A program made the position numbers and the translations under genes. Below, piece after piece: positions 36,235 through 49,510 of a stretch of 64,000 nucleotides of DNA (position 1 is the first letter of the stretch; every line of letters begins with the position of its first letter). The notes beneath the pieces are model-generated. The model was not told the origin of the DNA, did no database searches, and saw only the letters and a program-made list of their open reading frames with translations. The DNA is from Pegea sp. RAD2-039 (taxonomy: Eukaryota > Chordata > Thaliacea > Salpida > Salpidae): NCBI GenBank assembly GCA_034620365.1, contig JAQGEQ010000048.1:1364001-1428000 (forward strand), given 5' to 3'.

Positions 36235-39200
36235 ATGCTTTCATCTATAAGAAGTATTAATATTCATAATTCTAAATTGTTTGGAACTAAATGCAAACTT
36301 GTTGCAAGTTTTAACTTTAAAAGTAATAGTACAGTAAGTAACTATTTATAATTTTATTTATTGTATTGATCTAAATTTTGTAGAAATTATAAGATTATAT
36401 CAAACTTTTAATAAGTCTCTGCATAAAAAATGGTTCACAACATATTATTTCAACTAAACTACTTTAAAACTAAATGTTTGATCTATAAAATCAATTATGG
36501 TTTAGAAAATCAGTTTTAATGCTTTATCCATTAAAGCTTTCTAGGTATTATGAAGAGCATGATAAAAGCATTAAAAATCCATGCGAATATTGGGCTGAAG
36601 CTGCTGAAGACGTCATTTGGTTTAAAAAATGGAATAAAGTCTTAGATACTTCAAACGCCCCTTTAACTAAATGGTAAATGTAAACTGATGACATCATATT
36701 TGTAGTGACAATAAATTGACGGGAATATTCTTGTAGGTTTGTTGGAGGAGAAATAAATCATTGTTACAATTGCATAGACAGACATGTAGATGAAGGCAGG
36801 GGTAGGCAAACTGCTTTGATTCATGAAAGTCCAATCACAAACACTCTTGGAACAGTGACATATGATGAACTGTTGAAACAGGTTAATTTTCAATGAACTT
36901 TACCTGTTTATAATTTCACAGTATACAATGGAAGGTAAAAAGTTTAGTAATTATCAAGTGTATAAGGCTTTTAAGTTTATAATTATATTTTTCTTTGTTA
37001 ATTTTTGTTGTTGAAATTTTTGAACAGGTTTCTAAATTAGCCGGCCATCTTGCTAAACATGGAGTGAAAAAAGGAGACAGAGTTCTTATTTACATGCCTA
37101 TGATACCAGAAGTCAGTTTATTATCATGTTGAATATCGTTCATAACTTTTTTTGTGATTAAATAATAAATATTTTATTTACAGGCTGTAGCAGCTATGCA
37201 AGCTACTGTAAGACTTGGAGCTTTACATGTTGTTGTGTTTGGAGGCTTTTCATCTAAAGAATTATCGGTTCGAATCGAGCATTGCAAACCAACGTACGAA
37301 ACTCACTCATTACATACTTGCAAATCATATTACCCGGATGTAACTTGATCAAATCTCACGTTACAGAGCAATCATTTCAGCAAGCTGTGGGATTGAACCA
37401 AGTCGAACAGTTCCATATAAACCTATTCTTGATGAAGCCTTACAGATGTCAGATCATAAACCGAAACGAGTTGTTATTTTCCAAAGACCTCATCTAGTAA
37501 GTTTTCAAGACAATCTGTAATTTGTCATCAAAACTGAATCTTTACAGGAAACAGCTTCACTCAACAAACAAACTGATGTCAGTTGGGATGAAGTGATGAG
37601 TGGCGATGTCCAGCATGACTGTGTCCCCGTGCAGTCCAACCACCCTTTGTATATTCTGTACACCTCTGGTACAACTGGACAACCTAAAGGTGCCGTACGA
37701 CCAACTGGGCCACATTGTGTACGTTTACGATGGACAATGAAGACGATTTATGATGTAAAACCCGGAGAGGTGATAATCTAAACTCTTTCTCAAACCTCAA
37801 ATGTTTAAGATTTGTAGATAAATTATAAAAGTGAAATCAAAATATGATTTGATCTTCTGATGTCTTTCTTGTACTGTTTTGTTCTAGGTTTATTGGGCAG
37901 CATCAGATCTGGGTTGGACGGTGGGCCACTCTTACATCTGCCACTCCCCACTTCTAAATGGAAACACTTCTATTATTTTTGAGGTTAATATTTATCTGCT
38001 GTACAAAAGTGGTTTTGGAAGCCAGTTTTTGTTTTCGAGTTTTGATATTATTACTGATAAAACAAAGAAGTTGAACGTTTCCTTACTTCTGATTCTTCTA
38101 GAAGTTTTGATAACAAATGTAGTAAACCACCCAAATTTGAACTAACTGATTTTGCAGGGCAAACCGGTCGGCACACCCGATGCTTCAACTTTCTTTCGAA
38201 TCATCAACGATCACAAAGTCGCGTCTTTATTCACAGCTCCAACAGCTTTAAGATCAATCAAGCGTGAAGATCCAAACGCCGAAATCAAGAACAGATTCAA
38301 CATTTCAAGGTCAATTGATTCATATTAAATAACAAGAAGTTAATTTCGATTGTAGTTTGAGGTCACTATTTGTCGCTGGTGAACATTGTGACAGTGACAC
38401 GGTTGAATGGTCGTCCAGGGCATTTGGAGGTGTACCTGTCATTGACCACTGGTGGCAAACTGAAACGGGCAGTCCAATCACTTCCAGCTGCCTTGGACTG
38501 GGCACGACTTATCACCCACCGAAAGGAAGTTCGGGACTTTCTGTTCCTGGATGGGACCGTAAGTGGGAAGGGATCAACAGAGAAATATCTAATCACGTGA
38601 TTCTTCTAGTTCGTGTGGTTGATGACAATGGTAATGAATTAAGGTCTGGAGAGCTTGGAAACCTTGTTGCAAGGCTCCCACTACCTCCAGGAGCATTCAT
38701 TACTCTTTGGAAGAATGAGCGACGATATATCGATACCTACTTCACCAAATTTAAGGTTTTGATGTCATGTCTGTTCTCTCAATTAATTCAACCGACTTTC
38801 TGATTTTTTCAAAAGGGTTTTTATGATACAATGGATGCTGGTATCAAAGATGAACAGGGCTACGTGTCTGTGATGTCGCGAACTGATGACGTCATCAATG
38901 TAGCTGGTCACCGCTTATCTTGCGGTCATATAGAAGAAGTCAGATTTCAAATATCGTCAAAATTCGCTGAAATTTTGATTTATGAAATTTTTTCAAGGCA
39001 ATCAGCTACCATGACGACGTCGTTGAGTGCGCTGTGGTTGCTATGGACGACACTTTAAAAGGATCAATTCCATTTGCATATATCACACTAAGACAAGGTC
39101 AAATATCTTCGTAAAAACTTTAACCACATATCGTCTATTACATCCAATTTCGTCATTTGTGATTTTACGCAGACGTGCACGATACATCCGCGGTATTTGC

Positions 39201-39475
39201 TGACATCGTAAAATTGGTCCGTCAGCAAATCGGTCCAGTGGCTGCTTTTCGGCATATTGTGGCCGTGCCAGGTTTGCCCAAAACAAGGTCTGGTAAAATT
39301 CCCAGAAACTCATTACAAGCAATCATTAACAAGAAAGAATATAAAGTGAGTCGAAACAGTAAAATCGTAACTTCTAAAATGTGTCTTTTAGATATCTCCG
39401 ACAATTGAAGATGCTTCTGTATATTCACATATTGAGAAGATTGTTAAAGATTTTCACAAAAATAATTTGGTGTAG
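36235..39475 (+). CDS. ACSS3: Acyl-CoA synthetase short-chain family member 3 (propionyl-CoA synthetase)
   Basis: ATP-dependent ligase that activates propionate and other short-chain acids in the mitochondrial matrix. Fifteen exons: 36235-36333, 36537-36673, 36737-36881, 37028-37111, 37184-37293, 37367-37496, 37548-37769, 37888-37983, 38158-38309, 38356-38558, 38610-38755, 38816-38938, 38998-39097, 39173-39345, 39392-39475. They total 2004 nt (667 residues, close to the human enzyme). The first exon ([20 protein letters not shown]) is basic and lacks acidic residues, like a targeting peptide. An ACAS-N block, [18 protein letters not shown], follows. The P-loop [13 protein letters not shown] is near residue 272, [13 protein letters not shown] is the A5-type motif, and [11 protein letters not shown] carries the C-terminal catalytic lysine near 625. 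The exon 1 to 2 junction uses an acceptor at 36535-36536. An alternative ATG at 36519 would give a shorter protein without the presequence. Confidence 0.95.
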
Positions 39476-40260
39476 TCCTCTTGTAATTTGTTTTGTAATT
39501 ACTTAACAAATGAACCTCAATAATTTTATATAATAATTATCTAAATATTAGCTTTCATATGTTATGTTGGTGAAGTTGAAAAGTTATGCAATTTACAAAA
39601 TATTTCGCTGATGCAAATAATCTTCTTTTATCATAAATCGATATTGCTTCACAAACTATAAACCATTCTAATGTTTAAAATTTATCTTAGTAATCATATG
39701 AATCTTAAACTTGTTAGTAGAGTTGTTTCTTATCATGACTAATAATTGATATAACTCTTAAAAATCCACAATCAATGAAACTTGTATTACTGATATTTTT
39801 CAGATTAATGCTCTTGTGATAATCGAATTATACTTGTTTTTTAATTGTGTTAAAATTGTATGGCCAAATTGTGGAGTAGTAATTTTCTGAACTTCCTTCT
39901 AACTTGCTTTTTATACTGTTTCAGTACTAATTTTATTGAATCTTTTTGCAATTTCATTTATAAAACTTTCTGCAAACATATTTTGTGAAATAACTTTTAT
40001 TGAATCTTTAGTTTCAAAATCTGAAGTAAGTTTTAGTACTACTGTACTATAGAAAAGCAAATATATTTGTAATATTAAGATAGGAGCAGGGTACAGGTTA
40101 TTTATAAATTCAAAGAGCAAAGTTTCATAATTATAGTTTTCAAAACCAAAAAAGTCAAACTTGTCATCTAAAGAGGTATTTAGCTAAATACCAGATTCGA
40201 TTTGACATTAAAAAAATAAAATCATAATCAATCTAAACCCAGTAAAAGTTTCACAAGTTG

Positions 40261-40410
40261 ATTGTTACTTACCAGAACAGTTTGTAAATAGAAATAATTT
40301 GAAAGAATCTGTGTATAAGATAAGCTTATTTGTTGGTTTTACAATTCTTATGAATTCAAAAGTTCCACACACATTTTTTTATTTACAAACTATTCTGGCA
40401 AGTAACAATA
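40261..40410. repeat. Long inverted repeat (hairpin or MITE-like)
   Basis: Two arms of about 34 bp face each other. The left arm, 40261-40294, begins attgttacttaccagaacag and continues tttgtaaata. The right arm, about 40375-40409, reads atttacaaactattctggca and continues agtaacaat. After reverse complementing they differ at only a few positions over the inner 27 bp. The loop is roughly 80 bp. The pair could fold as an RNA hairpin, or represent the ends of a very small transposon-derived element. Confidence 0.7.
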
Positions 40411-41192
40411 AAACCAACGAGCACAAGACCTTATTAAATGAAGTTCAACTTCAGTTTTGTACATTAACCAATCAAGGTTCAAACAGATTTAGAACTTTGA
40501 ACTGTTTTGCTTCAGTTGCAAGGAATCAGGAATTACTGTCGATAGTTGATGAATTGTGACTTTCATTTCTGCTACTTTTTTCTAAAATTATTTATTTAAT
40601 AGAAATATTTCTTAACTGAAATTCATGTTTGATTATGTCACTGATGATGTTGCTTAATGTTAATTTCAAACAGATTTCTCACTATCAACTCAAGCTTATT
40701 AGAGCAAACTAGAAAAACTCAAACACCAATTAGTAATTAACTTAACTTTGTGGTTTCTAAATGTCAAATTATTAAAAGGTGACTTTATGATAGACCTTAT
40801 TACAAAGAAACTGACGAATATCTGTTAAATAAACAGAGTTATTATACCACACTCAATTTAATTCACATACATTTTGAATAATAGATTCAAAAAGCAAAGT
40901 AAAAACAACAGAAAAATAAAGAAGTCAAAGATATTAGGAATAAAGTTGTAATTATATTTCAGATAGAAAATAAATAAAAAGATATTTGTTGTTAAACCTC
41001 TAATTTACTGGGCTATACAAGAAAAGTACATGATATAAGTTGAGAGAAAGCAAATGAAATCAAAACTCTACTTTAATTAAGACGAGAAGAACTAAATTTT
41101 GAAGTTATTGCACATGAAAGTCCCTGATTTCAAATTGCTCTTCTAGAAGACTACCTGTAAACGATCATATCATTTGCTGATGTCGACATAAA

Positions 41193-41198
41193 TTTATT
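41193..41198 (-). promoter_or_regulatory. Candidate poly(A) signal of ATP6V1A
   Basis: AATAAA on the minus strand, 61 bp downstream of the V-ATPase subunit A stop codon. Placement is right for a short 3' untranslated region. Confidence 0.5.
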
Positions 41199-41258
41199 CC
41201 TCAGCAGAACTTAGATGCAAGAAAGTTTCAACTCAAGATGACTCTTCAACAAACCTCT

Positions 41259-44200
41259 TTACTCCTCTAAATTACGGAAACAAGCTTGCATCTCCTCATG
41301 GAGAGCTTCGAAGTCTCGAGTAATATTCTCTTCTCCATCATCAACTGGATCTTGGAACTTCATGGAGGACAAACGGTACAAGATGTCACCCATTTGATCA
41401 CGAATAATAGCCCAAGTGATTTTGTTGTCACTCTGAGATGTGGACTCGACAGCGTTGATAGCTAGATCATGGAACCCAACCATGTTACGAAGCATACCAA
41501 CAGTTTTGTAAAATGGGCAATATCTAAAGAAAGAATTGTTCAGTTGAACGTTTGTAATGTTGGCAAAGTAAACTGAAAGTGGATTGAGCAAATATTTGTT
41601 GTTCACCTGTCGTAGCTGGAAAATCCGTTTTGTTGAAGAAAATCGTCTTTGATGAGTTTAGCAACTTCAAGAGTAATCTTATCAGCTTCTCCAAGAGACG
41701 TCTGAAACATAAACAGAAATGAAAAACAAAACAAATAAGTGTTTGCTTATAGCATACAAAGTACAGGTTTGATTTCATAACAAATCAAAGACAAATTTAT
41801 TTTGAAGTTTCGTTAAATTTTGTTTCAAAACATTTCTTCGCAACTTTTTCAGCTGAACATTTCAAGAAGCCAAAAATGTGATTTTGAAACTAAAAAATTA
41901 ACTGCTGTTCACCTTTCCAACCAACTGTACAATCTCAGAAAGTTCCTCTTCCTTCTGTAAGATCTCTTTTACTTTTGTTCGAAGTGGAACAAAGTCTGCG
42001 TGATTCTTTTCATAGTAATCATCTAAAGCTCTGAAAAGAACTCAAAAGTTTGAGGTGATTTCATCGAAAAACTGATATAACCTGGTGTAATTCGAGTAAC
42101 TGATGAGCCAATTAACAGAGGGGAAATGTTTTCGTTGAGCAAGCTTCTTATCTAAACCCCAAAACACTTGCACAATACCCAAAGTAGCAGATGTGACAGG
42201 GTCAGAAAAGTCACCACCAGGTGGCGATACACTGCAGATAAGTAACAGATGATTAAAAGAAGAAGTAATTGAAAGACGACTTACGCTCCTACTAGAGAGA
42301 CACTTCCTTCGCGATGAGGACCTCCAAGACATGTGATTCTTCCTGCTCTTTCATAGAAAGAAGCTAAACGAGCACCAAGATAAGCTGGGTAGCCAGAATC
42401 AGCGGGCATCTCAGCAAGACGACCAGAGATTTCTCGAAGAGCTTCAGCCCATCTGAAACATTTCAACAAATCAGTGATTGAATAGAATTTTTGATGACGT
42501 TCATACCTAGAAGTGGAATCAGCCATCATGGACACGTTGTAACCCATATCACGGAAATACTCTGATAAAGTGATACCTGAAAAATGAGAGAAATTTGTTC
42601 AGTTTAAATCAAGTTGTGGAAAAATGTGAAACCTGTGTAGATGGAAGCTTCACGAGCAGCTACAGGCATGTTAGAAGTGTTAGCCACCAATGTTGTACGT
42701 TTCATGATAGATTCAGTTCTACCATTCATCACACAAGTCAACTGTAAAAGAAATATCAGCAGAGTTACAACATCATCATCATCAACAAATTTGCTGATTC
42801 AACAATCTTTAGAAATATATGAAACTGTAAAAGGTAAGATCGAATCTAACCTCAGGGAAATCTCGAAGTACTTCAGACATCTCATTACCACGCTCTCCAC
42901 AACCAACATACACGATCACATCACTATTAGAGAACTTAGAAAGAGATTGTGAGATGACAGTTTTACCACAACCAAAAGCACCGGGAATAGCTGTAGTACC
43001 GCCTTGTACACATCTGCAAGCACATATTTGAAATCAGTCGCTAAAAAGTAAGTTTTAATACTAACGGAAAAAGAGAATCCAACACTCGTTGACCAGTCAG
43101 AAGAGGATAATTAGATGGGAGTTTTTCAGTGTATGGACGAGGATTACGTACTGGCCACACCTGACGCATGTTGTATTTTTTGACCTGGTCCCCAAATTCT
43201 ACTTCTAAAACTTCATCCTAAAATTAAATTATGAAATATGTGAAAGATTTTTAATTTTACTTTAGAAGACCTTTACTCTATAAAGTGCAAATTCAACTTT
43301 GAATCAGCAGTTTTTGAAACTACACAATCTGTTAAAACTGAAAGACTGTTTCAACTTGCTTTAGTGTGAACATTTTATTTCTTTCTTAACTATTTTTACC
43401 TCAATGGTATAGCTTCCTGGCTCAGCTATAAAACTAATTCGTCCATGGGCTTTTGGTGGCAACATAACTTTATGATTAATTAAAGTATTTTCTTCGATAC
43501 AGCCATAAATATCTCCACCAGTAATCAAATCGCCAACCTATAAGTATATTCAAGATTTTAAGGTTTGTATAAAAACAAAACTGTATAAAGATGATGAAGT
43601 TATGAAACTGAAACTTTGTAAACAATTATATAGCGTGTGGGTGTTTTCGAAACAAGTCGATACAACAAAATATTGAGCAGAATTACCTTCATGCAAGGGT
43701 CAAAATCCCAAGTAGAAACAACACTAAGAGAATTGGTATTGATACCACGAGGTATATAGATAGATTTTGTTGAGAGCTGGATCTCTTTCAAAGGTCTTTG
43801 AATTCCATCATAAATACTATCTGTATTCACAAAATCATAATCAAAGTTTTTGTATAATATTTATATTGTTTTAATCATATAAAATATTTGCTTCATTTTT
43901 ATAAACTTATCTTGATGGTCATAATTTATGATGTTGATATCATTTAAGATTAATCAGAATATGTTTATCAAATTATCAGTTTTTAAAGATTATGCAAGAG
44001 TGAGACACCTTTTGATGTCAAATTACTCATAATAGCTTTAAAAACTTGTCAAAGTTGTTTATTAAAGTTCTGCAACCAGTTTCAAACTGTTAGTATTTCT
44101 TGCTAATTAAGGTTATATCAGGTTTTTATCAATGACTATTACAAAATCAACCTTAAAAACTCATATTTTCTTCATAACAATTATCTTACTCAAAATGCCA

Positions 44201-44759
44201 GGACCAAGCTCAACTGAAAGAGGTTTGCCAGTTCTCAGTACAGGGTCTCCTACAGTAACACCAGCTGAAAATCAAACATAAAGCTTTTAATCACATTAAC
44301 TTTTTTTCAAATATCTGTGAACTATTTATTAAATTGTGATTTAACTAAATAAGAAAGTTTTGATAACAATTTTAAGAATTAATTAGATTAAAACTTATGA
44401 ATTCTAGCTTACAAGTTTCTTCATAAACTTGAATAGTTGCTCTGTCTCCTTCAAGACGAATAATTTCACCAACAAGTTCAGAATGACCAACTCTGACCAG
44501 TTCATACATAGCAGAACCAGACATACTGTCAGCAATAACCACTAAAAATTAAAAAGTGCATTTTAATCCAATTAAAACACTAAGTAGATCCAATATGACC
44601 AGAATAGTTTAAGTTTTTACAATTTTAAGTGAAAAATTTGATATAATAAGTATATAATGAAATAAGATAAAACCAACCGGGTCCTGAAACACCTAAAACA
44701 GTTCCCAGCATAGTCTCTTTTTCGACATCTGCAATTTTTGGAAGCGTATCAACTTTCAT
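41259..44759 (-). CDS. ATP6V1A: V-type proton ATPase catalytic subunit A
   Basis: Catalytic subunit of the V1 sector, which hydrolyses ATP to pump protons into endosomes, lysosomes and secretory vesicles. Fourteen exons, high to low: 44678-44759, 44413-44541, 44190-44264, 43687-43820, 43400-43537, 43066-43217, 42851-43013, 42633-42741, 42507-42576, 42285-42452, 42082-42231, 41913-42030, 41607-41701, 41259-41523. They total 1848 nt (615 residues, as expected). The Walker A motif GAFGCGKT has its lysine near residue 254 and is followed by [40 protein letters not shown] spans an exon junction. [20 protein letters not shown] and [12 protein letters not shown] are present. The non-homologous insert typical of A subunits is also present ([20 protein letters not shown]). 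The C-terminus is FRNLEE. It looks fully functional. Confidence 0.98.
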
Positions 44760-47700
44760 TTTTATCTCTAAATCAGTTGAATCAACTATTTAAAAATATA
44801 TCGAATTTAATCTGAAAAAGATATATCTAATGAATTAAATGTTAAGAAGCTTAAAATTTATAACAAAATATCTAACATAAAACAATTTCTTAGAAAACTG
44901 TACATAAGCTGCTATTTTCATGAAAGTAAAAATATAACTATTTATACAATAGTTATTATATACTAAATATTTTTTATAATAACTTTGTAATCAGGATGGA
45001 ATAAAATAAATAAAAGAATTATAAAACATAAATTAATAAAAAATGTTTTAATATCAAAATATTATTCTAACAATTTCATAATAAGCAAACTATTTATAAT
45101 ATTGAGATTATATTGATTTATTTTTTTAAATCATTTATTCTAGATCATAGTATAGATAAATAATTTTCTTTAGAAATAAAAACATAGATAAATTTAATAT
45201 ATAAACCTTCTCAGAAAGTTTTTTTTTCAAAACTAACAATGATCTCTAAAAAAAATTGCAAATTACATTTAAAATAAATTCAAAGAATATCATTCACGCC
45301 AACGAAAACTCTATTTACTTTTAGATTCCTTAGAATTATTCTTGATTTATTTGATAAACTAAATTATATTTCACAACATTAAAGTAATCTTTACAAATGC
45401 TATAATTAATGCTAACATATAAAAATAAGCTTAATAGTTATATAAATTTTTAATATTTTGAATCTGTTTAATAAATATTAAAAACAATTACATATTCATC
45501 TACCGTCGAATATTACAAAAACTTAAAAGTTAATTCACCCATAAAAACATTAACAAAAATAATTAAATTTTTGAAAGCAACAAAATTATGAAAGAAACAA
45601 AAACATTACAACTTTAAAAGATATAGAAGAGTAACAATTTAGCTGATAAATGTTTTCAAAACACCAACTTCAGCGACCGGCAATTCATCAGTAATTAGTC
45701 AAATGTTGTTTTAGCTTATATTTTAATATCATGATCACATGACAATTTTTTTAAGTATTTGTTTACATGATGATAAACCTTTTTCTTAAAATATCATTTT
45801 TAATCTATCATATAAAAAAGAAATTATACGATATATATAATTGTAGTAAAATATATATTAAAGATAAATTTTAATTAGATAATTAGTGATTGACAAAAAG
45901 GGAATACTTTCAAGGTCATATTATAGAGAAAAATAGCTTATTATTACTAATTAGAAGATTGCAGTTTATGACTCAAATATAACTCTCTATTTAGAATTAA
46001 GTTAAAAAGGTTTTTATATACTATGTTTTTGTTTGTTGCTTTAAAGAACCGATTTTAGACGACACATTGATCCAACATTACAGAAATCCATTACAGAAAA
46101 GCTGTAATAAACAGTTATACCTTTAAATAAGATAAACTGTGTACCAAATTCTAAAACCTAAGACTGTTAAACAATCTTTATAATATAATTGAATAATATA
46201 AATTTAGTTAGTAACTAAGTAAAGTTATATTAAAGTCATTAAAAGTTTTATTGTGATATTACTAAACTAAACAAAAGCTTAAAGTACGAACATCCGAACA
46301 AGACTAAGTATGTCTCAATTCAATCTGTGTTGTTTTAAGTATGCAAACACTTAATGTAAAGCCATACTCAATGAATCCGTCGATATTTTTTAATTCTAAC
46401 CTATCTCCCTTCAAATAACAAAGAAATGAATTAGAATGTTTGCACCCCCTAGGAATACAAAATATGTTCGTAAAAGATGAAGACATGTTGAATTCATAAG
46501 TTTTCAATTCAAAGCTGAATATTGGTGATACAAAAAAAAATTAGTTCGGTATGTTCTGTATCTAGGATACAGTTGAAAGGATGCAGTAATTGAAAGAGAT
46601 TTTATCATTTACAAGAAACATTCAGTATTTTAAATGTTCAATATATTTGTCATATTCTAAATCTTCTACGGCGTATAAATTTTGTTTATAGACAAATCTT
46701 TCTAAATGGATGTCTTTCTGTTTTTCGGCTGTTTAGTATCCAAGGTTCATTTGTATTTAACTGAAAAAATAAAGTAAAAGTTTTTAAAGTGTTATCATAA
46801 GCTTCCTTAGTAAACTAGCTACAAATGAGTAAAATTGAGTCTATGTAACGATAGATTTGTCAGCAAGTATTTCTATTACTGATGATAACTAGTTTTTTTA
46901 TTTATTTAAAACCCGTTTTCAGGCAACAAAAAAAAACAAATATTTGATACAAATAAAAAAGATTGACTAGTTTTATATAAAAAGTTGAAGCTAATTGAAA
47001 TTACTTTTATTACAACTAGTTATTAAGTTTATTTCTGTCTGTATGAAACTATTTAATATTGAAGAATTTGGTTAAAGATTTTAATCATGTCTAAGTCCCA
47101 AGTAGCTCTTCAATACAAACATAACCATCTATGTATCAAATACTTCAAACTGTTCGGAGAGATTGTTTTCACTGTTTAAAAGTTGCAGTCATATTTAATC
47201 AGATCGGGATCGGCTTTTATGTCTCGACTACTGAAGAATCATCTATTAGAAAAATGAATTTCAACAGCAGGCAACTCCGTACAATTCACGAGGCAATGGT
47301 CAAGTAGGGTGTTATAACTAGACGTCTCCAATGAAGAGAGTGAGAACGGGTCTGGCAATTCGATACAGACTAGATATTCGTCTTTTCAGTAAGCCATTGC
47401 CATCGTTGTTTATAATATCTGAGAAAAGTGTATGCTTTCTACTTATTTCGCCTAACATCAATTTTAAATCTCCTTAAAATTCAGTAGACAACTGATACTT
47501 TACTTTGTACTTCGATCTTTATTGCTTCTCGTTAGTTTCACTTTTCTGGCACCACGAGCTTCTAGTTATTACGTTATTAACTAATTTTTATTTTCAAGTT
47601 TTTATTAACAGCTTAGAATAAAACTTTTGAAATTTGTTTATTTTAAAAAGTGTACATCAGGTGGTTTTTAGTAGTAAATGTTATGAAGCAAATTGTTTTG

Positions 47701-48267
47701 TACAGTAATTTTAGAAGTAGCTTTAAACAAAATTATTAATTTAATAATTTAAATTACTCGAGTTCAATCTCAAAGCAATTTCTGATGCTGACAAAGCTGG
47801 AGCCTAAATTTACAAATAAGTTACTCAACCGCAGCTCTCATCAATTTCTCGCACCATCAGCTTCTCTAAAATTAAAATATTAAAACTGGATTTGACACCT
47901 AAACTAGATTATATGACCGTTCTTGGCCGAAGGGTCATTAATACTATAAACAGGTGGTAAGGTTAGTTTAAATGAATAATATCTAAATTTAATAGTATAA
48001 GTGATCAGTTTAAAAAGTTATTTAATTTAAAAAGTTATCTGAAACACCAAAATTAAAGCTTAGAAAATAAGCTGTTACTATCATATCTAAATATTAGCAT
48101 ATAAAATCGAAGCATATGATGTTCAATTGTAAAACAAAACTGGACCAATCAATAGTAAGAGATGGCTTCATATTAGAGGCTATTCAAGAAGTAGTAGATG
48201 AATCACTACAAGTTCAAACGTTTTCTGTAAGAGCTGGTCAGAGTTTTGAGTAGATTTATAAGAAACA
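44760..48267. other. Upstream region of ATP6V1A and AT-rich intergenic DNA
   Basis: About 3.5 kb. The left end must contain the V-ATPase promoter. A patch near 47090-47580 is richer in GC and CpG than its surroundings and may be an old repeat, but I could not match it to anything else in the window. A 67-codon minus-strand ORF at 46304-46507 has no recognisable features. Confidence 0.4.
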
Positions 48268-48431
48268 TCAAAACTCAAAAAATTGATTGTAAAAGTCGTC
48301 TATCGTCAGAGGAGCTTTGTCCTTCATCAACTTCATAAAAGTTTGAAGATCTTGCTTTGTAGTAAGGGTTGGATCATCTCTTTCAGAATCGGGAATGTTA
48401 AGAAAGCATATTTTGAGAGATTTGGAGTTCT
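48268..48431 (-). CDS. Candidate terminal exon of an unrecognised gene
   Basis: Open on the minus strand after an acceptor (aacag at about 48432). It encodes NSKSLKICFLNIPDSERDDP, then LTTKQDLQTFMKLMKDKAP, then LTIDDFYNQFFEF and a stop. The codon choice and the charged, amphipathic sequence look like genuine protein, unlike the surrounding AT-rich DNA. I recognise no family. If translated from an AG at 48430 it is phase 0 and could follow the candidate exon at 49126-49201. It could equally be a relic. Confidence 0.35.
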
Positions 48432-49125
48432 CTGTTAGATTTCAGCTTGGGGTTATATAGTTGAGGTGTTGTTTAAGGATACTGCCTTTAATCTGTTTTC
48501 CATTGAGGACATCTTATAAACCTGTTCAGTTTAAATCTTCAAAGTTTTTTTGAAAGTTTGTTTTAAGGTTGGTTGAAAATTAAAGAACATTTTTTAAGGA
48601 AAACATTTGTTTCACGCCTAGTTTTTGTCTAGCAACTTTGATTTGTATTATCATTAAACCTAGTTTACAACCTAAAAGCTATTTTGGTTGATTTTATACT
48701 TTAAATTTAAGGAATACGCGACTACTTTAATCATTATAACTTATTAAGAGAGGTTTTTAAAGCTTTTTACTCAAGCCTGGTAAATATAAATCATTTGCAC
48801 ATAAATGTGGTTAACTACAATGCATATTTCTCTACTTTTCGTTTGCGTTTTATTAGAGTGTCTAAAAACATTAAGTACTGATAAATCCAGATTTTTAGAT
48901 TATTCCAAATGGATCCGACAGTAAATATTTTATCAAGGACAGAAATACTAAGAGTCTATTGTTTAAGCAGACAGTTGTTATTATTATTATTATTTTCTTT
49001 CCACTAGCTTAAAGTTTAAGAAAAGCTTACTATGCTCAAATCATAATGTTGATAATTTGAAAACTTGATTAACAACTATATCACAAAAAAAGTTATAAGA
49101 TTTCCTTGAAAAACTTAGTTATTAC

Positions 49126-49201
49126 CTCTTGTAAACCATCTACTTGTAATATCGCATAGTAGCAAACAATCCAATGATATGAAATGAATACTCCAAATAA
49201 G
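49126..49201 (-). CDS. Candidate internal exon of an unrecognised gene
   Basis: A 76-nt minus-strand stretch flanked by GTGTAG and GTAATA. In one frame it encodes LFGVFISYHWIVCYYAIL followed by QVDGLQE, a plausible membrane helix and short tail. It ends in phase 0, which would fit the candidate terminal exon at 48268-48431. It does not join the last calpain exon in frame. Evidence is splice signals and frame only. Confidence 0.25.
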
Positions 49202-49510
49202 CTACACGAAATTATAGCATAGATAGAAATTATAGTTGTATTCAGTTTAAACACTACTTTCTGTATAAAGTTTATTTTTTTGTTTAAGTTTTCTGTTTAG
49301 GCCATTTATAATACTAAATAAACATAAAGTTTTATTTTTTTTAAAAACTAAAAACAGCTGTTATTTTTGTTATTGTTATCAAACTGTTTAAATGTGAAAC
49401 TAGTATTAAAGGTAAAAACTGTCCATATTCACAAAAGCTAAATCGAAGAAGGAATTTTATATATGTTTTATAAATCAAATCCATTCAATTAGAAGAAGCT
49501 GTTCCAAATA

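Larger units (their letters stand above)
39476..41258. other. Convergent 3' intergenic region with an inverted repeat
   Basis: This region lies between the ends of ACSS3 and ATP6V1A. It holds a long imperfect inverted repeat at 40261-40410, listed separately, and a TTTATT (AATAAA on the minus strand) at 41193-41198, 61 bp past the V-ATPase stop, a good polyadenylation signal candidate. No gene is supported. An 86-codon ORF at 40299-40559 overlaps the inverted repeat and shows no family features. Confidence 0.5.

Noticed and set aside
38366-38600. Overlapping ORFs on both strands across the ACSS3 exon
   Set aside because: Only the frame containing [13 protein letters not shown] matches the acyl-CoA synthetase family; the rest are shadows.
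40299-40559. Plus-strand ORF of 86 codons downstream of ACSS3
   Set aside because: It overlaps the inverted repeat, shows no recognisable motif and has ordinary AT-rich composition.
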